Assembly (NCBI RefSeq): GCF_022869165.1
Contig: NZ_CP094929.1
Coordinates: forward strand, 62,001-126,000
Source: Sphaerochaeta associata
Lineage (GTDB): Bacteria > Spirochaetota > Spirochaetia > Sphaerochaetales > Sphaerochaetaceae
Direction: 5' to 3'
Length of the DNA stretch: 64,000 nucleotides
Part shown: in pieces, positions 43,270 to 50,847 of the stretch
How positions within the stretch are numbered: position 1 is the first letter of the stretch
Layout: each line of letters begins with the position of its first letter
Notes under the pieces: model-generated
What the model was told of the DNA's origin: nothing
What the model saw: the letters and a program-made list of their open reading frames with translations, nothing else
Databases searched by the model: none
Position numbers and translations under genes: made by a program

Positions 43270-43776
43270 TTAGCAGGACAAAGCAGTGTCCGTTTTTGCC
43301 CGCACATACTCGACGGCCTCTTTTCCTGTACAATGCTCGATTTCAATGACAATGATCAGAGCTTGGCTGCAGGTTTCCACCTTTTCGATGCGCTCTGCAA
43401 TCGGCTGGGAGGCACAGTATTTGTCTGCCATGGCAAGGAAGGCATCCTTCCAAGCCCGGCCTTCTGCATGGGAGGCTTTTCCAAAGACAATCACACTTCG
43501 GAAGTAAGAGGTATACTCTTTTCCAATGATGGTATCCTCATCCACAACGGTGAAGCTTACTTTGGGGTGATGGAGAATTGCATCCACCTTATGGCCTTCC
43601 TTGGCTGAGTGGAGAAAAATTTTTCCATCGTAGTATACATAGTTCAGCGGGACTGCATAGGGATAGTCCCCGTCGCCGAGGCAGGCTAGAATCCCGTGGC
43701 TTCCTCGTTTCAGAACCGCTTCACTCTCCTCATGGGAAAGCAGCTGCCTGCTTCTTCTCATTGTCCTGAATTGCAT
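43270..43776 (-). CDS. Pyridoxamine 5'-phosphate oxidase-fold flavoprotein (NimA-like)
   Basis: 168 residues: MRRSRQLLSHEESEAVLKRGSHGILACLGDGDYPYAVPLNYVYYDGKIFLHSAKEGHKVDAILHHPK in order is the N-terminal split-barrel of the Nim/PNPOx-like group, with FMN-contact segments at the HSAKEGHK turn and VDEDTIIGKEYTSYFRSVIVFGKA. Family members are flavin- or heme-binding and often reductive nitro-detoxifying proteins. AAGGAG before the ATG. It lies directly after the rubredoxin terminator, so read-through from rubredoxin may drive it. Confidence 0.88.
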   Translation of the reverse strand: MQFRTMRRSRQLLSHEESEAVLKRGSHGILACLGDGDYPYAVPLNYVYYDGKIFLHSAKEGHKVDAILHHPKVSFTVVDEDTIIGKEYTSYFRSVIVFGKASHAEGRAWKDAFLAMADKYCASQPIAERIEKVETCSQALIIVIEIEHCTGKEAVEYVRAKTDTALSC

Positions 43777-43793
43777 GGGTGCTCCTTGGGCCT

Positions 43794-43822
43794 AAAAAAC
43801 GGGGAGGCCGTGCCATCCCCGT
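43794..43822 (-). terminator. Terminator of rubredoxin gene
   Basis: Minus strand: ACGGGGA, 10-nt loop, TCCCCGT, TTTTT. The next ATG (43776) begins 18 nt later, so the element may also attenuate the downstream PNPOx-fold gene. Confidence 0.85.
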
Positions 43823-43842
43823 CTTGTGAACCGCGACCTTTG

Positions 43843-44004
43843 TCAGTCGCGCGGTGAGAAGTCAGACTTAGGAGCTCCGCAGAGAGGGCATACCCAATCT
43901 TCTGGAAGGTCTTCAAAGGCTGTTCCGGGTTTGATTCCGTTGTCGGGATCACCTACTGTCGGGTCATATACATACCCGCAAAGATCGCATTCATACTCTT
44001 TCAT
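43843..44004 (-). CDS. Rubredoxin
   Basis: 53 residues, read directly: [20 protein letters not shown] ... [20 protein letters not shown]. Both CxxCG loops of rubredoxin are present (CDLCGY and CPLCGAP) with the usual [27 protein letters not shown] core, so it binds one Fe(Cys)4. It transfers electrons, often to rubrerythrin, superoxide reductase or flavodiiron partners in the defence of anaerobes; none of these partners is in the window. RBS AGGAGG. Own promoter at 44027-44055. Confidence 0.97.
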   Translation of the reverse strand: MKEYECDLCGYVYDPTVGDPDNGIKPGTAFEDLPEDWVCPLCGAPKSDFSPRD

Positions 44005-44026
44005 TGTCGTTTCCTCCTACATCTGA

Positions 44027-44055
44027 AGCATAGCGATATTCATGCCGAGCGGCAA
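44027..44055 (-). promoter_or_regulatory. Promoter of rubredoxin
   Basis: Minus strand: TTGCCG (44050-44055), 17-bp spacer, TATGCT (44027-44032). Confidence 0.6.
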
Positions 44056-44063
44056 GAAAAATA

Positions 44064-45032
44064 TTATTGGTACAAAGCCAGGATCTTGTTCAGCATTCTG
44101 CAAAACTTCTTTCTGAAGCTCTCAGGACCCAGAATTTCAACTGAATCACCGCATTGGATGATGCGCAGGTACAACTCGATGGAGTTCTCGACATCCATGT
44201 TGCAGATGAGTGTTCCATCACTCTGTTTCTCAAAGACCGGGGTTCCATGCACTACCGACCGAAAGACATTCATCGCCGATCGTTCCTTGAGCCGCAGACT
44301 CAAGGGAATCATGTCGATGCTCTCATAGCGCTCCTCACTCTCGGGGAACTTGAAGGGTTTGAGGTTGTCGGGAATCGTATAGGTCTCGTTGAGAATGGTG
44401 GCACTGGTGATGGTGCTGATGTCGATGGTGACAATTTCGGTGGTGTGCCGCAGGCGACCGGTAACACTGATAGGGTGTCTGCCGCCGGTGTCTTCCTCCC
44501 GAAATCCGATGAAGTAGGGGGCCAGTTCGGTCTCGATCGGGTCGAACCCTTTAAGGCTCTGTACGATGCGTACGATGCGTCCTGACACCCAGCTGTCGAT
44601 GAGCACTTCCAGGATTGCATTGAACTTGCTGCTCTCCTTCTTCTCCTGCAGCTGCTTGTCGATCTGCTCGGCAAGGCCGATGACATTCTCGCTGATCTTC
44701 GGTGCATAGGAGCGCATGTTCATGGCGATTTTTCTCAAGCCTGAAGCGAGGTGGGGGTTCTGAAACTCGGTGCTGTTTGCAAGCATTTCGGCAGAGAGGT
44801 TGAAGGCCAGGCTCTCATAGACGCTGAGGGCGATGCTTTCATCCTCATCGCGGTTCTTGATCTTGATGAGGCTGTTTTCCTCGTAGATGTCAATGTATTG
44901 TTTCAGTTCATCCACATATCTGCTGATGGTAGAGCGATGGACTCCCAATCGACGTGCTATTTCCGCCCTCCTGAGTCCTTCCGGATGGGAGTGCAGCAAC
45001 AGTTCCAGTTGCGCAACGCGTTCACCTTTCAT
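44064..45032 (-). CDS. WYL-domain transcriptional regulator
   Basis: About 322 residues from the ATG at 45032 (AGAGGAA site); the open frame extends further upstream, but without homology. Helix-turn-helix at ~10-45 (HPEGLRRAEIARRLGVHRSTISRYVDEL), then a WYL-type core with SLKGFDPIETELAPYFIGFREEDT and a strand-rich ligand domain, and a C-terminal extension (EILGPESFRKKFCRMLNKILALYQ) typical of WCX. Members bind ligands such as nucleic acid fragments or metabolites; the target is unknown. Same strand as rubredoxin, divergent from slyX. Confidence 0.83.
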   Translation of the reverse strand: MKGERVAQLELLLHSHPEGLRRAEIARRLGVHRSTISRYVDELKQYIDIYEENSLIKIKNRDEDESIALSVYESLAFNLSAEMLANSTEFQNPHLASGLRKIAMNMRSYAPKISENVIGLAEQIDKQLQEKKESSKFNAILEVLIDSWVSGRIVRIVQSLKGFDPIETELAPYFIGFREEDTGGRHPISVTGRLRHTTEIVTIDISTITSATILNETYTIPDNLKPFKFPESEERYESIDMIPLSLRLKERSAMNVFRSVVHGTPVFEKQSDGTLICNMDVENSIELYLRIIQCGDSVEILGPESFRKKFCRMLNKILALYQ

Positions 45033-45149
45033 ACAATTCCTCTTATCTGCACCATTCTGCAACAAAATACATGTCAGTATACCACGCAAAGGCCATCTGG
45101 CAAGTAGAAAATGCACAAATCGGGAAAGCATCCGCAACAATCGGGCGAG

Positions 45150-45178
45150 TTGTCGAGCGTGCTCACCCGTGCTAGGAT
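45150..45178 (+). promoter_or_regulatory. Promoter of slyX
   Basis: TTGTCG (45150-45155), 17-bp spacer ending TGC, TAGGAT (45173-45178); AAGGAG before the ATG at 45205. Confidence 0.6.
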
Positions 45179-45204
45179 ACAGGTACAGACAAGGAGCGAC
45201 TACA

Positions 45205-45408
45205 ATGGATGAACGGCTTACGAAACTTGAGATGAAACTAGCTTATGCAGAAGAGACGATAGTGACTCTCGACCAAATCGTAACTGACCAGGCCAAGGAG
45301 ATCGCACTCTTGACAGCCCGTCTGGAAAAGTTGGAGAAACGGGTGACCGACTTGGCCGAGGAAGATCGGGATGGCATGGTTGAAAACCAGAGGCCACCCC
45401 ACTATTAG
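45205..45408 (+). CDS. slyX: SlyX-like small coiled-coil protein
   Basis: 67 residues from an ATG with AAGGAG 8 nt upstream. Heptad-rich (MDERLTKLEMKLAYAEETI..., LLTARLEKLEKRV) and ends with RPPHY, the conserved SlyX C-terminal PPHY. A cytoplasmic dimer-forming coiled coil; function undefined in the family. The open frame runs upstream, but the promoter and RBS set this start. It converges on the persulfide-protein gene, with 8 bp between the two stops. Confidence 0.88.
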   Translation: MDERLTKLEMKLAYAEETIVTLDQIVTDQAKEIALLTARLEKLEKRVTDLAEEDRDGMVENQRPPHY

Positions 45409-45416
45409 AACCGGAC

Positions 45417-47921
45417 CTAGATGAACAGATTGATCTTGCTCTCGCTGGCGGCTCCCATATAGGTTGCAACGCCTCCGATCTCAACGCCGTCAAGCAGCTC
45501 TTCGGCCTTGATGCCCATGATGTCCATGGACATCTGGCAGGCCACCATGCGAACTCCGCTCCTGCGTGCTTCCTCATACATCTGCTGTACTTGGTCGACA
45601 TGCTTCTTCTTCATGCGGCCCTTCATCATCGCCGCCCCCATCCCTCCCATGTTCATGGACGAGAGGGCGAGCTTGTCCATACCCTTGGGCAGCATGGCTC
45701 CAAACATTGTTCCCATGAAGTCCTTCTTCACTTTGGGTGCATCCTTTTTGCGAAGCACCGACAATCCCCAGAAAGTGAAGAACATCGTCACCGGTTTTCC
45801 GGATGCAGCGGCTCCGTTGGCCAGGACGAATGAAGCAAGTGCCTTGTCCAGGTCGTTGGAGAAGACGATCATGGTAGCACCGTTGTCGGAGTCGCAGATC
45901 GCAGGCTTCTCTCCCACTGAGTCGGGCATGCTGCAGACACTGGCGTTTCCCTTGCCAACCACTGCCTCGATGATGCCGTCGGTGGTCTTGACGGTTATCA
46001 GCTCGTTGCCGGTGAGTTTGCACCACGCCTGGACATCGACGCCGAAGCCGGGGTCGGAGGCCTTGATGACAATCCTGTCCCCTTCCTCAAGGTTGTCAAT
46101 CTCCCGCTTGAGACGGATGATCGGACCCGGGCATTGCAGTCCGCAGGCATCGACGGTGAAAATCTTGTTCTCGGTTCTCTTGCGGAACGACCCGTCCTCA
46201 TGCAGGTGGTTGATGGTTCCACCCTCTCTCTTGACTGAAATCTTATCCTTGTTTTCCAACAGGTACCGTTCACGAACAGCGCTCTCATAGGTCTTGTAGC
46301 CGCCGGTGAGGTTGCGTACGTTTGTATAACCGTTCTGCTTGAGCACCCTTTCGGCGAGGTAGCCCCTGAGGCCGATGGCGCAATAGACGATCACCAACCG
46401 GTCGGTGGGAACCATGAGAAGCTTCTGTCTCAAAACCGTATTCGGAATGTTGACAGATCCTTCAATTGCACCCAGTTCATACTCCTCCTCCGAACGGACA
46501 TCGAGCATGAAGGCCCCATTCTTGCGTTGCTGTTCAGCCTCCTCCCAGCTGATTGTATCGCTGAAGCCTTCCAGGGTGTTGGCGGCAATGAAACCGACCA
46601 TGTTCACCGGGTCCTTGGCACTGGAGAAGGGTGGAGCGTAGGCCTGCTCGAACTCGGCCAGGTCGTACACGGTGCCTTCCTTTCCGATGAAGGCGCTGAT
46701 GACGTCGATCCGCTTGTCCACGCCGTCGTAGCCGACAGCTTGGCCGCCCCAAAGCCTGCCGCTTTCCGGATGATAGAGAATCTTGAGGGTGAGTTGGCGG
46801 CTGTTGGGGTAGTATCCGGCATGGTTGCCTGCATGGGTGACCGCCATCCGATAGGGAAGGCCGGCTGCCTTGAGGCCCTTTTCGGTAAGGCCGGTGGAGG
46901 CTACCGTCATGTCGAAGATTTTGGCGATGCTTGTGGCGATCGTGCCCTCATACGGGCGCTTGTTGCCGTCGATGATGGCATCGGCGCACAGCCGTGCCTG
47001 CTTGTTCGCAGGACCCGCCAAGGGCACGGTGCAAGCAAGCTTGGTCAAAGGGCTGGCGAACTCAATGGCATCACCTACCGCCTTGATGTCCTTGTCGTTG
47101 GTGGTGAAATACGCATCCACCTTGATCGCGCCATTCTTGGCCAACTCGATGCCCGAATCTTTCAGAAAAGCTGTGTCGGGACGAACGCCGATGGAGAGGA
47201 TGACAATGTCTGCATCGATGAGAGTACCCGAGGAGAGACGGACGCTGACGATGCTGTCATGGTCCTCGAAGGCTGAAACCCCATCCTTGAGATAGAGATT
47301 CACTCCCTTCGCCCTCAGGTGTTGCTGCACTTCGGCCGCCAGGTCGTAGTCGATGATGTTCATCACCTGCTCGAGGGCCTCCACTACGCTCACCTCGAGT
47401 CCTCGTTCCTTCAGGTTCTCGGCCATCTCCAGTCCGATGAAGCCGCCGCCTACCACTACTGCACGCTTTGTTGCAGGGCTGTCGATTTTCTCCTTGATGC
47501 TGTCGATGTCGGAGACGGAGCGCAGCGAATAGATGGCCTTGTGCTCGATTCCGGGGATTGGGGGACGTACCGGACTGGCTCCCGGGGAGAGGATGAGGGT
47601 GTCATACCGTTCGTCATATTCGCTGTTGTTCCTCAGGTCCCTGACGCGGATGGTCTTTGCCTCTCGGTTGATCGAGATCACTTCACTTTGCACCCTCGCC
47701 TCAACATTCAAGGACTCCATGAAGCGTTCGGGCGTCATGACAAACAGACGTGAACGCTCGGTGATGACATTGCCTGCATAGTAGGGGAGTCCGCAGTTTG
47801 CGTAGCTGATGTACCGTCCGCGTTCAAACATGATGATTTGGGCGTTTTCGTCCCTTCTTCTGAGTCTGGCGGCAGTACCTGCTCCTCCTGCGACTCCTCC
47901 AACAATGAGATATTTTGCCAT
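45417..47921 (-). CDS. CoA-disulfide reductase/rhodanese/TusA/DsrE four-domain protein
   Basis: 834 residues. (1) ~1-450: FAD/NAD(P)H oxidoreductase, GGVAGGAGTAARLRR dinucleotide fold, ISYANCGLPYYAGN with the single catalytic Cys of CoA-disulfide reductases, VVVGGGFIGLEMAENL. (2) ~460-560: rhodanese, FMLDVRSEEEYELGAIEGSVNIP and VYCAIGLRGY with active Cys. (3) ~605-680: TusA-like, VDACGLQCPGPIIRLKREI with the CPxP motif. (4) ~690-834: DsrE-like (FSNDLDKALASFVLANGAAASGKPVTMFFTFWG..., GVRMVACQMSMDIMG). A chain that can reduce CoA-disulfide/polysulfide and pass persulfide sulfur within one polypeptide. No signal peptide: cytoplasmic. RBS AGGAGG; 8 nt after the MarR gene, so co-transcribed. Confidence 0.93.
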   Translation of the reverse strand: MAKYLIVGGVAGGAGTAARLRRRDENAQIIMFERGRYISYANCGLPYYAGNVITERSRLFVMTPERFMESLNVEARVQSEVISINREAKTIRVRDLRNNSEYDERYDTLILSPGASPVRPPIPGIEHKAIYSLRSVSDIDSIKEKIDSPATKRAVVVGGGFIGLEMAENLKERGLEVSVVEALEQVMNIIDYDLAAEVQQHLRAKGVNLYLKDGVSAFEDHDSIVSVRLSSGTLIDADIVILSIGVRPDTAFLKDSGIELAKNGAIKVDAYFTTNDKDIKAVGDAIEFASPLTKLACTVPLAGPANKQARLCADAIIDGNKRPYEGTIATSIAKIFDMTVASTGLTEKGLKAAGLPYRMAVTHAGNHAGYYPNSRQLTLKILYHPESGRLWGGQAVGYDGVDKRIDVISAFIGKEGTVYDLAEFEQAYAPPFSSAKDPVNMVGFIAANTLEGFSDTISWEEAEQQRKNGAFMLDVRSEEEYELGAIEGSVNIPNTVLRQKLLMVPTDRLVIVYCAIGLRGYLAERVLKQNGYTNVRNLTGGYKTYESAVRERYLLENKDKISVKREGGTINHLHEDGSFRKRTENKIFTVDACGLQCPGPIIRLKREIDNLEEGDRIVIKASDPGFGVDVQAWCKLTGNELITVKTTDGIIEAVVGKGNASVCSMPDSVGEKPAICDSDNGATMIVFSNDLDKALASFVLANGAAASGKPVTMFFTFWGLSVLRKKDAPKVKKDFMGTMFGAMLPKGMDKLALSSMNMGGMGAAMMKGRMKKKHVDQVQQMYEEARRSGVRMVACQMSMDIMGIKAEELLDGVEIGGVATYMGAASESKINLFI

Positions 47922-47929
47922 AAGTCCTC

Positions 47930-48283
47930 CTAGGTGGTGGCTTGTGTGAATAAAAGTTCTTCGGGTATATGAAGTTCGGAACAGCTGTAGGTTTTGACCA
48001 TCTCCCTTCCCGTTTCAGTCAGCGAAACGGTAAGGCTCCTTCGGTCCATGCTGCTCAGCGTCCGTTTGATGAGATTCCTGGTTTCCAGGCTGTCCAGAAT
48101 ACGGGTGAGGCGGGATGGGGAGAGTTCCAGTTCCTTGGCCAGGGCGCTGGGTTCGAAGATTCCTTTGTTTACTGCACACAAGAGCAGTGCATCATTGAAT
48201 GAAAGTCCGGTCTGCTCTTTAAGTTGGTCTTCAAAGTTGCGCAGGGAAGTCTGTAACTTTCGGATGGCGCATAGGTCGATCAT
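47930..48283 (-). CDS. MarR family regulator
   Basis: About 117 residues from the ATG at 48283 (GGAG site). Winged helix: LSFNDALLLCAVNKGIFEPSALAKELELSPSRLTRILDSLETRNLIKRTLSSMDRRSLTVSLTETGREMV, in the MarR order. Two Cys (in CAIRK and LLLCAV) could be redox sensors. It starts the operon with the CoA-disulfide reductase/rhodanese protein and is preceded by a promoter whose start region is occupied by a perfect palindrome, so it likely represses its own operon until oxidants or persulfides are sensed (inference). Confidence 0.88.
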   Translation of the reverse strand: MIDLCAIRKLQTSLRNFEDQLKEQTGLSFNDALLLCAVNKGIFEPSALAKELELSPSRLTRILDSLETRNLIKRTLSSMDRRSLTVSLTETGREMVKTYSCSELHIPEELLFTQATT

Positions 48284-48306
48284 ACAAATCTCCAAATGTT
48301 TAATTG

Positions 48307-48321
48307 TGGCAATAATTGCCA
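48307..48321. promoter_or_regulatory. Palindromic operator of the MarR gene
   Basis: TGGCAAT-A-ATTGCCA, a perfect 15-bp palindrome at the predicted transcription start (~48321) of the MarR promoter; MarR proteins bind such sites and repress. Confidence 0.7.
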
Positions 48322-48327
48322 AACACA

Positions 48328-48356
48328 ACTATAATGCCGGACATCTGTTTCGTCAA
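48328..48356 (-). promoter_or_regulatory. Promoter of the MarR/CoA-disulfide reductase operon
   Basis: Minus strand: TTGACG (48351-48356), 17-bp spacer, TATAGT (48328-48333). Confidence 0.72.
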
Positions 48357-48555
48357 TATGTAGATAAAAAAAGAGTGAATGAACGGATGTGACATAGCTG
48401 ATAGCTTATATTTATTAGGTTTGTAAAAACCTGTAAAATTTCCAAAATTTTCATAAATTGTTCTGACAGAGGTAATTCTTTCTTAAAGAAAAGTAATAAT
48501 ATCGTGCTATGTGAAATCGATAAATTTATATAAGATAATGGTATAAAAGTAGTTC
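48357..48555. other. AT-rich intergenic stretch
   Basis: Visibly richer in A and T than its surroundings. No credible gene or RNA was recognised; the short frames here have no ribosome-binding site. Confidence 0.5.
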
Positions 48556-48557
48556 TA

Positions 48558-48589
48558 TTGACAATATCGGATATTACAGCGTATGCTGT
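48558..48589 (+). promoter_or_regulatory. Promoter candidate of an unassigned short transcript
   Basis: A consensus TTGACA near 48558, 18-bp spacer, TATGCT near 48582-48587. It points to the small frame at 48607 and the terminator at 48768. Confidence 0.5.
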
Positions 48590-48606
48590 AGCCAGGAAGG
48601 GATATG

Positions 48607-48708
48607 ATGAAGAGGAAGACAGAAGTACCACGATTGGGAAGTCTTCACTTCAAACCCACCAGAGTTTCTGCTAGCTATTCTACATCGATGTTGGGTGTTC
48701 TCCTCTGA
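48607..48708 (+). CDS. Candidate 33-residue small protein
   Basis: ATG at 48607 (or the preceding ATG at 48604) with an AAGGG region 6 nt upstream; 33 codons to TGA. The peptide is basic at the start (KRKTEVPRLG) and Ser/Thr-rich at the end (SASYSTSMLGVLL), with no helix or signal pattern I recognise. Promoter and terminator bracket it, but conservation is untested, so it may be the 5' part of an RNA instead. Confidence 0.3.
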   Translation: MKRKTEVPRLGSLHFKPTRVSASYSTSMLGVLL

Positions 48709-48767
48709 ATTGTTGCAATCAATATTGCACCCGGTGTTTCTACGATGTCTGCAACACATCTCCCTTG

Positions 48768-48800
48768 GGCCAGTGATAGTTCCCGATCACTGGCCTTCTT
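48768..48800 (+). terminator. Rho-independent terminator of the short transcript
   Basis: GGCCAGTGAT, 8-nt loop, ATCACTGGCC, then TTCTT. A perfect 10-bp stem. Confidence 0.8.
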
Positions 48801-48943
48801 GCTATTCAAGGACTATCCAATTACTAGTCACTGCAGGTCTTACCTTCTCAGTGGAGATTTTATGAAACTTTGATTGTTCCAATTGTATTTTGTAAAACAA
48901 TATATGTTAAACACTTACCAAAAATGAATAAAAAAATACTTAT

Positions 48944-48972
48944 TTGACATACTAGAATACAAGTGATACTAT
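48944..48972 (+). promoter_or_regulatory. Promoter of the second TRAP operon
   Basis: TTGACA (48944-48949), 17-bp spacer, TACTAT (48967-48972). A short dyad TGATA-CTA-TATCA (48964-48976) lies over the -10, a possible site for the operon's own GntR regulator. Confidence 0.68.
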
Positions 48973-49036
48973 ATCAGTGTACTATGTATTTATTTTCATA
49001 AGATTCAGAGAACGTAACAGGCAAGTGAGGAACAAC

Positions 49037-49552
49037 ATGGCGAGTCTTATCTATACATGGGTGAACAAAATCCGGGCTACACTCATGATCTCGATCACAG
49101 CGTTTACGGTAGTTTTATGTCTATTGCAGGTGGCTTTGCGATACTTCACCTTCATCTCGTTCAGGCCTTTTGCCTGGGGTGATGAAATTGTCCGCCTCTG
49201 CTCCATCTGGGTGATTTTCCTGGGAGTGTCCCTTGGAATCAGGGAGAACAGCCATTTTGCCGTGGATCTCTTTCTGAACAAGATTCGCTCGACCAGGATC
49301 CGCAGTCTTGTCGAACGGGCTCTGGATGTATCGGCGATAGGGGTCTTCATCATCATCGCTTATCAGGGCGTTCGCTACACCAGCACCAACGTAACAAGTT
49401 TGCTTCAGAACATCCATATCTCCATGGCCTGGTTCTATGCGGCGATTCCCGTCGGCTCACTGTTGTGCCTCTTCGAGTATGGATATCGCATGGTCTGGGG
49501 CAAATCGTATAAACAGCGTGTTTTGATCACCAAGAAAGGGGAGCAGAAGTAG
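49037..49552 (+). CDS. TRAP transporter small permease (DctQ family)
   Basis: 171 residues from the ATG at 49037 (GAGGA site); the open frame upstream is the leader. Four membrane segments with the DctQ marks QVALRYFTFISFRPFAWGDEIVRLCSIWVIFLG and REN-HFAVDLF. Begins the second TRAP operon: permeases first, then two dehydrogenases, then the binding protein. Confidence 0.9.
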   Translation: MASLIYTWVNKIRATLMISITAFTVVLCLLQVALRYFTFISFRPFAWGDEIVRLCSIWVIFLGVSLGIRENSHFAVDLFLNKIRSTRIRSLVERALDVSAIGVFIIIAYQGVRYTSTNVTSLLQNIHISMAWFYAAIPVGSLLCLFEYGYRMVWGKSYKQRVLITKKGEQK

Positions 49553-49553
49553 T

Positions 49554-50834
49554 ATGTGGCAAGTATTTTGGGTTTTCGCAGTATTGCTCGTTTTAATTTT
49601 CACCGGTCTTCCCGTCTACCTGGCATTGCTTCTCACCTCTGTCGTATTCATGGTAGGAATGGACCTTCCGCTTAATCTGTTGGTTATTAAAATGTTTGGC
49701 GGGGTGAATTCGTTCTCCCTGATGGCCATTCCCTTCTTCATTATCGCAGGAAACATCATGGCCAAGGCCGATATCACCGACAAGATCATCGACCTTTCCG
49801 ACTCCTTGGTCGGTCAGTTCAAGGGAGGACTGGGCCATGTGAACATTCTTGCTTCCATGTTCTTCGGCGGCATTCAGGGCTCGGGCATCGCCGATGCCTC
49901 GGCCATCGGCGGGATGCTGATTCCTGCGATGGAGAAACAGGGCTATGACAAGGACTATGCGGTGGCTGTTACCGCAGGATCGTCCATGCTCAGTCCCATT
50001 ATTCCCCCCAGCATCGCCATGATCCTCTACTCCTACTATACTGAGATTCCGGTAAGCCGCCTCTTTTTGGGTGGCATCGTCCCGGGTGTCTTGATCGCCT
50101 TGCTGCAGATGGGTGTGAATCGCTATGTCTACGCAAAGCGCAAGTATAATATTCCCACCCGACCATTCTCTCTAAAAAAATTGATTCATTCGCTCTATGG
50201 CTCCATCGGTGCCTTGCTGATGCCCATCATCATCATTGTGGGTATTGTAACCGGTATCGTGACGGCAACAGAGGCGGGCGTCATCGCCATCGGCTACGGC
50301 TTGATCTACGGATTCTGGATTTCGAAGAAACTGAAAATCAAGGATATGCCCGAGATTCTCATTTCCAGCGGCCACACCACCGCCATTGTTATGATTACCA
50401 TTGCCGCGGCTGCAGCTCTTTCCAACGTGTTGGTGCGCATGCGCTTCCAGAACGAGGTCATGAGTTTTGTGGTGAATACCATCGGTAGTCCTGTAGCTGG
50501 AACCTTGTTCCTCATGGTGGTCATCTTCATTCTCGGCATGTTCCTCGATCCCACCGTCCTGATCGCCATGCTTGCCCCTACCGTGCTTGCAATCGGCAAC
50601 TCGTTCGGCTTTGATGCCATCCACTACGGGGTGGTCATGGTCATCCTGATGCAGGTCGGGGCGATCACCCCGCCGGTCGGGTCGTTCCTCTTTGTCTCCT
50701 GCGGTGTGGCGAACCTACCCATCGATAAAGCGGTCAAACCCCTGATTCCCTTTATTGGAACCGTGTTGGTAGTGATACTTCTGAGTTTCTTCATTCCCCC
50801 TATCGTTACTGTGCTTCCGAAAATGATTATCTAG
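49554..50834 (+). CDS. TRAP transporter large permease (DctM family)
   Basis: 426 residues, ~12 helices; SLMAIPFFIIAGNIM, MFFGGIQGSGIADASAIGGMLIP, SPIIPPSIAMILYSY, GAITPPVGSFLFVSC are conserved DctM segments. Starts 1 nt after the DctQ stop. It carries substrate into the cell with the DctQ above and the receptor encoded at 53138. Confidence 0.94.
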   Translation: MWQVFWVFAVLLVLIFTGLPVYLALLLTSVVFMVGMDLPLNLLVIKMFGGVNSFSLMAIPFFIIAGNIMAKADITDKIIDLSDSLVGQFKGGLGHVNILASMFFGGIQGSGIADASAIGGMLIPAMEKQGYDKDYAVAVTAGSSMLSPIIPPSIAMILYSYYTEIPVSRLFLGGIVPGVLIALLQMGVNRYVYAKRKYNIPTRPFSLKKLIHSLYGSIGALLMPIIIIVGIVTGIVTATEAGVIAIGYGLIYGFWISKKLKIKDMPEILISSGHTTAIVMITIAAAAALSNVLVRMRFQNEVMSFVVNTIGSPVAGTLFLMVVIFILGMFLDPTVLIAMLAPTVLAIGNSFGFDAIHYGVVMVILMQVGAITPPVGSFLFVSCGVANLPIDKAVKPLIPFIGTVLVVILLSFFIPPIVTVLPKMII

Positions 50835-50847
50835 GATGGAGGGTGCA

